Positions 59,967-64,000 of a stretch of DNA of 64,000 nucleotides are shown here, in pieces. The position numbers were made by a program, and so were the translations under genes. A model generated the notes under the pieces. It was not told where the DNA came from, did no database searches, and saw nothing but the letters and a program-made list of their open reading frames with translations. Source of the stretch: Sisyra terminalis (taxonomy: Eukaryota > Arthropoda > Insecta > Neuroptera > Sisyridae). The stretch lies in NCBI GenBank assembly GCA_958496175.1, contig OY292276.1, forward strand, positions 61,455,080 to 61,519,079, in the 5' to 3' direction. Within the stretch, counting starts at the first letter, position 1. Every line of letters begins with the position of its first letter.

Positions 59967-60540
59967 AATTAAGATTGATATTAAAAGACTTAAATCTAAA
60001 AATCCTTTATATTATGTTATAGTTAGGGACTTTTAGAGATTAATTTTAATTTAATATTTCCAGTTCATATAAAAACAGTGACTTTATCAAAATACCTATA
60101 AAAACGGGTTTATAAATATAAATAAGTTAGCTAGGGGTTGAAAAAGGAACAGGATATAGAGAACGAAATTAAATAAGTAACAATTGTAAAAAAGAAAAAA
60201 AAATACATTACATCTGTATAAAAGTATGATTTTTTTTCTTTTTTTACAATAACAAATAAGAAAATCATACATCTTAACTTGACTGAAGTTTTCAGATGAG
60301 AAAATCAAAATTTTCTTCGCCATTGTCGCCCAATTATTAACTACAGTTGAATGTGGATGTTTGTATATAAAATTCAATGTCCAAGTTTGAGGTCATAATC
60401 GCAATCTGCAACCAAAAAATAAATATTAAATCATTGATTTTAGAAAACAAAGATATCATTTGTAACTAAAGTTTCCTAAGAATCACCAAATTTGTTATAC
60501 TTTTTTGCTATAGTTAAAAAGATGTTTTTTTCAATACAAA

Positions 60541-61866
60541 AAATCATTTATGTAACCAATTGACGACACAATTGAGATAAATCATTTTCGGATACTTGTG
60601 GCATCGAAGAAAATAGCAAATTAAAAAAAAAAAATTCTACCAAACTATAGATAAATGTTTCAATTTTAGAAGTTATAACTTTTAAAGTTAACATTTTTTG
60701 TCAAGTGCTTAGGAAAAAATCTTTAAACTCAACAGGTGGATGCAGTTTTCCATAACCAATTTTCTTCAATGGTTTTCGTCATTTAAATTATAGAATTTCA
60801 CTAAAATAAAACTACCAGTTTATAGAAGGATAACCAAATTAAAGCACTAAAAACTTTTTTCGCCAATTCCTTCACTAATTACTTTAAAGAAAATCATTAA
60901 CTTTGTAAAGCGATGATACGTTTGTGGGAACTTTTTTCCTGATACGTTTACGATCAAAAAAATTACCAATTTCAATAAAAAATTTGTACCAAACTATGGA
61001 GGAATGATTGAATTAAGTGAGTAAAGGATTTTTATGGCAAACTTTTCGGTCAATTAATTACAAAAAAATCGTAAAACTCAAGAGTTGCACCCACCTTGCG
61101 GACAAGTTGTTTTCTGACCATTTTTTCATCAAATTGCCTTCCGATTTTGCCGGAAATCCATTACAAAACGATAAAACTAATCCAATACAAACTTTTTAGG
61201 TCATTTAATTACAATTTATCCCAACAAAACTAGCACAAAAGCCGAAAAAAGTTTGGTCCACTAAAAGGACGCCATCAGATTTGAATAGTTTCCACTAGCC
61301 CACTGGTCCAATAAATTGTACTTAATGGCAAAGAAATTTGAATAAAAATATTTCGGCTTTCACTTTAAATGATTTCCACAACAATTTCAATACTTTTTCA
61401 CGTAAAATACGAAACTTTTAAAACTTAATATTCCACTATAACAATGACGCTATCTGAAACAATTGAACATCGAGAAATTGACACAAGTGCCAACACATGC
61501 GCATATGGACAAAAAGTTACTGAAGAAATTTAAAAATTACATTTTCTTCCTGGATGCTTAAATATCTTAATTATTATCCTCGTTGATTATCTTTTATGCA
61601 ATTATATCCGTATTTATTATTATTCCATAATCCTTTTCTGGATTTTCTAAAAAAAAAACATATTTTGACGTTTCGAATATGGGTATGACGTATAGGCAAG
61701 CAATTTACACAAATGTACAGAAATTGCATACACATCTCATAGATATTACTGCAGATGAACTATTTTGGATAAATTAAATTTTTGCCTTGTACCCTAAACC
61801 TTGTGTTTAAATTGGAAGTCTTATTTCTCGTTTGGGGAAGGAAATAACTTTCCAAATCACAGAATC
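60541..61866 (+). repeat. 1.3-kb dispersed repeat, copy 2
   Basis: Direct copy of 42721-44040, including the embedded 50-bp motif (61691-61740). Differences are mostly substitutions and 1-10-bp indels. Confidence 0.88.
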
Positions 61867-61991
61867 TTTGTTCTGCAGACAGTCGTAGGCTTTCCAAAGG
61901 CACCGATCGATTGAATTCGTCAAGAATTCGGTCAAAATTTGAAGTTTACTGTTTATTTACGTTTGACATCCAAAGCTAAACCTTGTTTACA

Positions 61992-62255
61992 ATGCAGTTT
62001 AGCGTTAAAAGCACCCAACCTGGTTATTTTTTATGCATTTTAAAAGCCATAAAAGCTTACGAAAATATAGACAAATGGATTTCAAAATCAGCTTTACATA
62101 AGTTCTGCCAACATTTATGGTATTTAATAGATGAAATGTTAGTCTTGTCCGTTGATGAGGATGTAGACCAAAAACAAAAATGCAAAATTATACAACGAAT
62201 AAACGCTATATCCTATCGAAAGAAGAATTTAATGACTCATTTTACGGTTAGTCTG
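61992..62255 (+). CDS. Candidate first exon of an unrecognised gene
   Basis: The frame begins MQFSVKSTQPGYFLCILKAI (in-frame upstream ATG at 61983) and reads as an amphipathic, helix-rich segment (WISKSALHKFCQHLWYLIDE, VDQKQKCKIIQRINAISYRK). It reaches a plausible donor, ACG|GTTAGT, at about 62247. Unlike most open frames here it is not inside a named repeat and its codon mix is varied. No family is recognised. No second exon was found in the next 480 bp, where the fold-back at 62733 begins. It could also be transposase debris. Confidence 0.3.
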
Positions 62256-62732
62256 GCAAGCAATAGTATAAAGTTTACTTATTACTAAGACATGTGATAA
62301 GATTACGCTCATTTTTATTTTCCAAGAAAATCATCGAATATTGTGAAAAGTAAAACTACTGAATAATTTTCTTTTCATAATTAATATAAGGTACAGACAA
62401 AGCAGTGTTAAATTACCAAAGATTTCATATTTCTGCATGGTTTTCTACATTAATTTTTATATGAAAACTTTGAGATCAATTTGGCACGGGTTCTCGTTGT
62501 TCGATGGCGATAATATTTAATATTTTAGTTATTTGGGTCAAATAGAAAAAAAATAATAATAGAGGGTATGCGTATCGAAATTCGAAAAAAAAAATTTGCC
62601 CTTATATCTTGGGACACCCTACCCTACAGGTCTCATTTCATTTTTATATAATAGAAGAAGATAGAATGAATGCGAACGATGTAAATGGACAAGTCATTGC
62701 TATTCGATGTCATATTTAATAAGTATACATAG

Positions 62733-63762
62733 TAGGGTGATTTTTTTTTTGACTTTTTTTGGTCCCATCGTGAAATTTTGTTGGAAATACCAAAAAAAAA
62801 ATCCCTGAAAGTTTGAGCCCTTAATATTAATTTTAAGTCCTCGACCAAGACGTGTAAAGATTTCCCATTGAAAATACACGGAAACTCTGATTTTTTATTT
62901 TTAAATTTCTATATCTCAGCGGCATTTCATGCGATCGCTTTTACCGAAGATGGTTTTTTCTCAGAATTAAACGCTCTACAAAAGTGCCCATTGTGACAAA
63001 GTCGTAATTCACACCGGTAAGATAGTACGGGCCACTGAACCTGATTTTTCCATAAAATTCGCGTTTTTTTTTGCATTTATCTCGTAAATAACAAGAGCTA
63101 CGGAAAAACGATAAATAAAAAACTTGTAGAGAATTTGATTTCCTACAAAAAAGGTCCTGTAGACCAAATCGCTAAGATCAATATTAAACGAGATATTAAG
63201 TTTATATCAATATATTTTTTTTATATCAATTTATACGTTTAAATCAATTATCGGCAAAAATTTCACACAAAAATCAATTCAAGGCTTAATATCTCGTTTA
63301 ATATTGATCTTCGCGATTTGGTCTACAGGAACTTTTTTGTAGGAAATCAAATTCTCTACAAGTTTTTCATTTATAATTTTTCCGTAGCTCTTGTTATTTA
63401 CGAGATAAATGCAAAAAAAAAAAAACGCGAATTTTATGGAAAAATCAGGTTCAGTGGCCCGTACTACGTCACCGGTGTGAGTTACGACTTTGTCGTAATG
63501 GGCACTTTTGTAGAGCGTTTAATTCTGAGTCATAACCATCTTCGGTAAAAGCGATCCCATGAAATCCGTCGCTGAGATATAGAAATTGAAAAATAAAAAA
63601 TCCGAGTTTCCGTGTATTTTCAATGGGAAAACTTTACACGTCTTGGTCGACGACTTAAAATTAATATTAAGGGCTCAAACTTTCAGGGAATTTTTTTTAT
63701 TTGTTTCTCCAACAAAATTTCACGATGAGACCAAAAAAAAAAAGCCAAAAAAAATCACCCTA
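62733..63762. mobile_element. TAGGGTG-type fold-back element (1030 bp)
   Basis: Ends TAGGGTGATTTTTTTTTTGA and the inverted AAATCACCCTA. Flanks ATACATAG and ATACATAC agree at 7 of 8. Same family as 33976-34749, with about 250 bp of extra sequence at the centre (63190-63290 and around) between the arms. Confidence 0.9.
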
Positions 63763-64000
63763 ATACATACGTATTATTATGAATCTTAGTATAACTATTC
63801 AAAATATTGCCGGTATACGGTAAGCATTGAAATGTTAAATACATTTTGCGATTGCTACTGTATAGGCAACCATATGTGCATATTTGTTTAGCTGGTTGTC
63901 TATACAACAGTATATTTCATGAACATGGAAATGGATTAATAATTCAGTAAAACGTAATAATTTGTACGTAATAATTAATACCCAAATTGTATTCATTAAA
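63763..64000. other. Right edge, no gene
   Basis: AT-rich; holds the tenth 50-bp motif copy at 63861-63908 (TATAGGCAACCATATGTGC ... GGTTGTCTATAC). Confidence 0.4.

Noticed and set aside
1..64000. CRISPR arrays, tRNA genes, rRNA, prokaryotic operons
   Set aside because: No regularly spaced short repeats, no cloverleaf with a GTTCRANNC box, no rRNA-like stretch; introns and poly(A) signals show a eukaryotic genome.

Overview
This window is nuclear DNA of an insect; the order cannot be fixed from sequence alone. It is AT-rich, genes are split by short GT-AG introns (mostly 50-70 bp), the single-gene products are animal-type (CDKAL1, UCKL1, TTC27, mitochondrial ribosomal proteins), and three trehalose/sugar transporters are of the Tret1 type that is expanded in insects. 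No bacterial operon, CRISPR array, rRNA or tRNA gene was recognised.

Layout. 0-15 kb is gene-poor. It holds one orphan first coding exon (1047 to 939, minus strand), a GC-rich island near 2.1-2.2 kb, several small transposons, a cluster of GC-rich palindromes (8.3-10.2 kb) and a decayed Jockey-type LINE (12.3-14.0 kb). 15.2-41.3 kb is the gene block: mRpL21 (-), mRpL22 (+), CDKAL1 (-), a xylose-isomerase-like gene (+), UCKL1 (-), TTC27 (+), and three Tret1-like transporters (-, +, -). Orientation alternates strictly through all nine genes, so every neighbour pair is either head-to-head or tail-to-tail. Three of the head-to-head gaps (58, 312 and 242 bp) share a GAGGTTA motif. 41-64 kb is again gene-poor and full of repeats: giant imperfect palindromes, a Helitron, tandem repeats, a 1.3 kb repeat present twice, and LINE reverse-transcriptase debris. 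Only two weak candidate coding exons lie there.

Functionally the genes cover mitochondrial translation, tRNA-Lys t6A37 methylthiolation, pyrimidine salvage, a TPR scaffold and sugar transport. No pathway joins them; they are neighbours rather than a unit.

The most notable things are: (1) an intact, full-length xylose-isomerase homologue in which nearly all metal-binding and catalytic residues are replaced, so a likely pseudoenzyme; (2) a set of 0.5-1.4 kb fold-back elements with TAGGGTG-type ends and 8-bp target duplications, which share an internal module of about 75 bp although their other sequence differs; (3) a related palindrome that twice sits between long direct repeats (about 200 and 98 bp); (4) a roughly 50-bp dispersed motif starting near TATAGGCAA and ending near TTGCMTAYAC, seen ten times; and (5) a hammerhead-like CTGANGA...GAAA hairpin whose stem covaries between two repeat families. 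Exon joins were worked out by hand from splice signals, reading frame and family resemblance; no search or transcript data were available.
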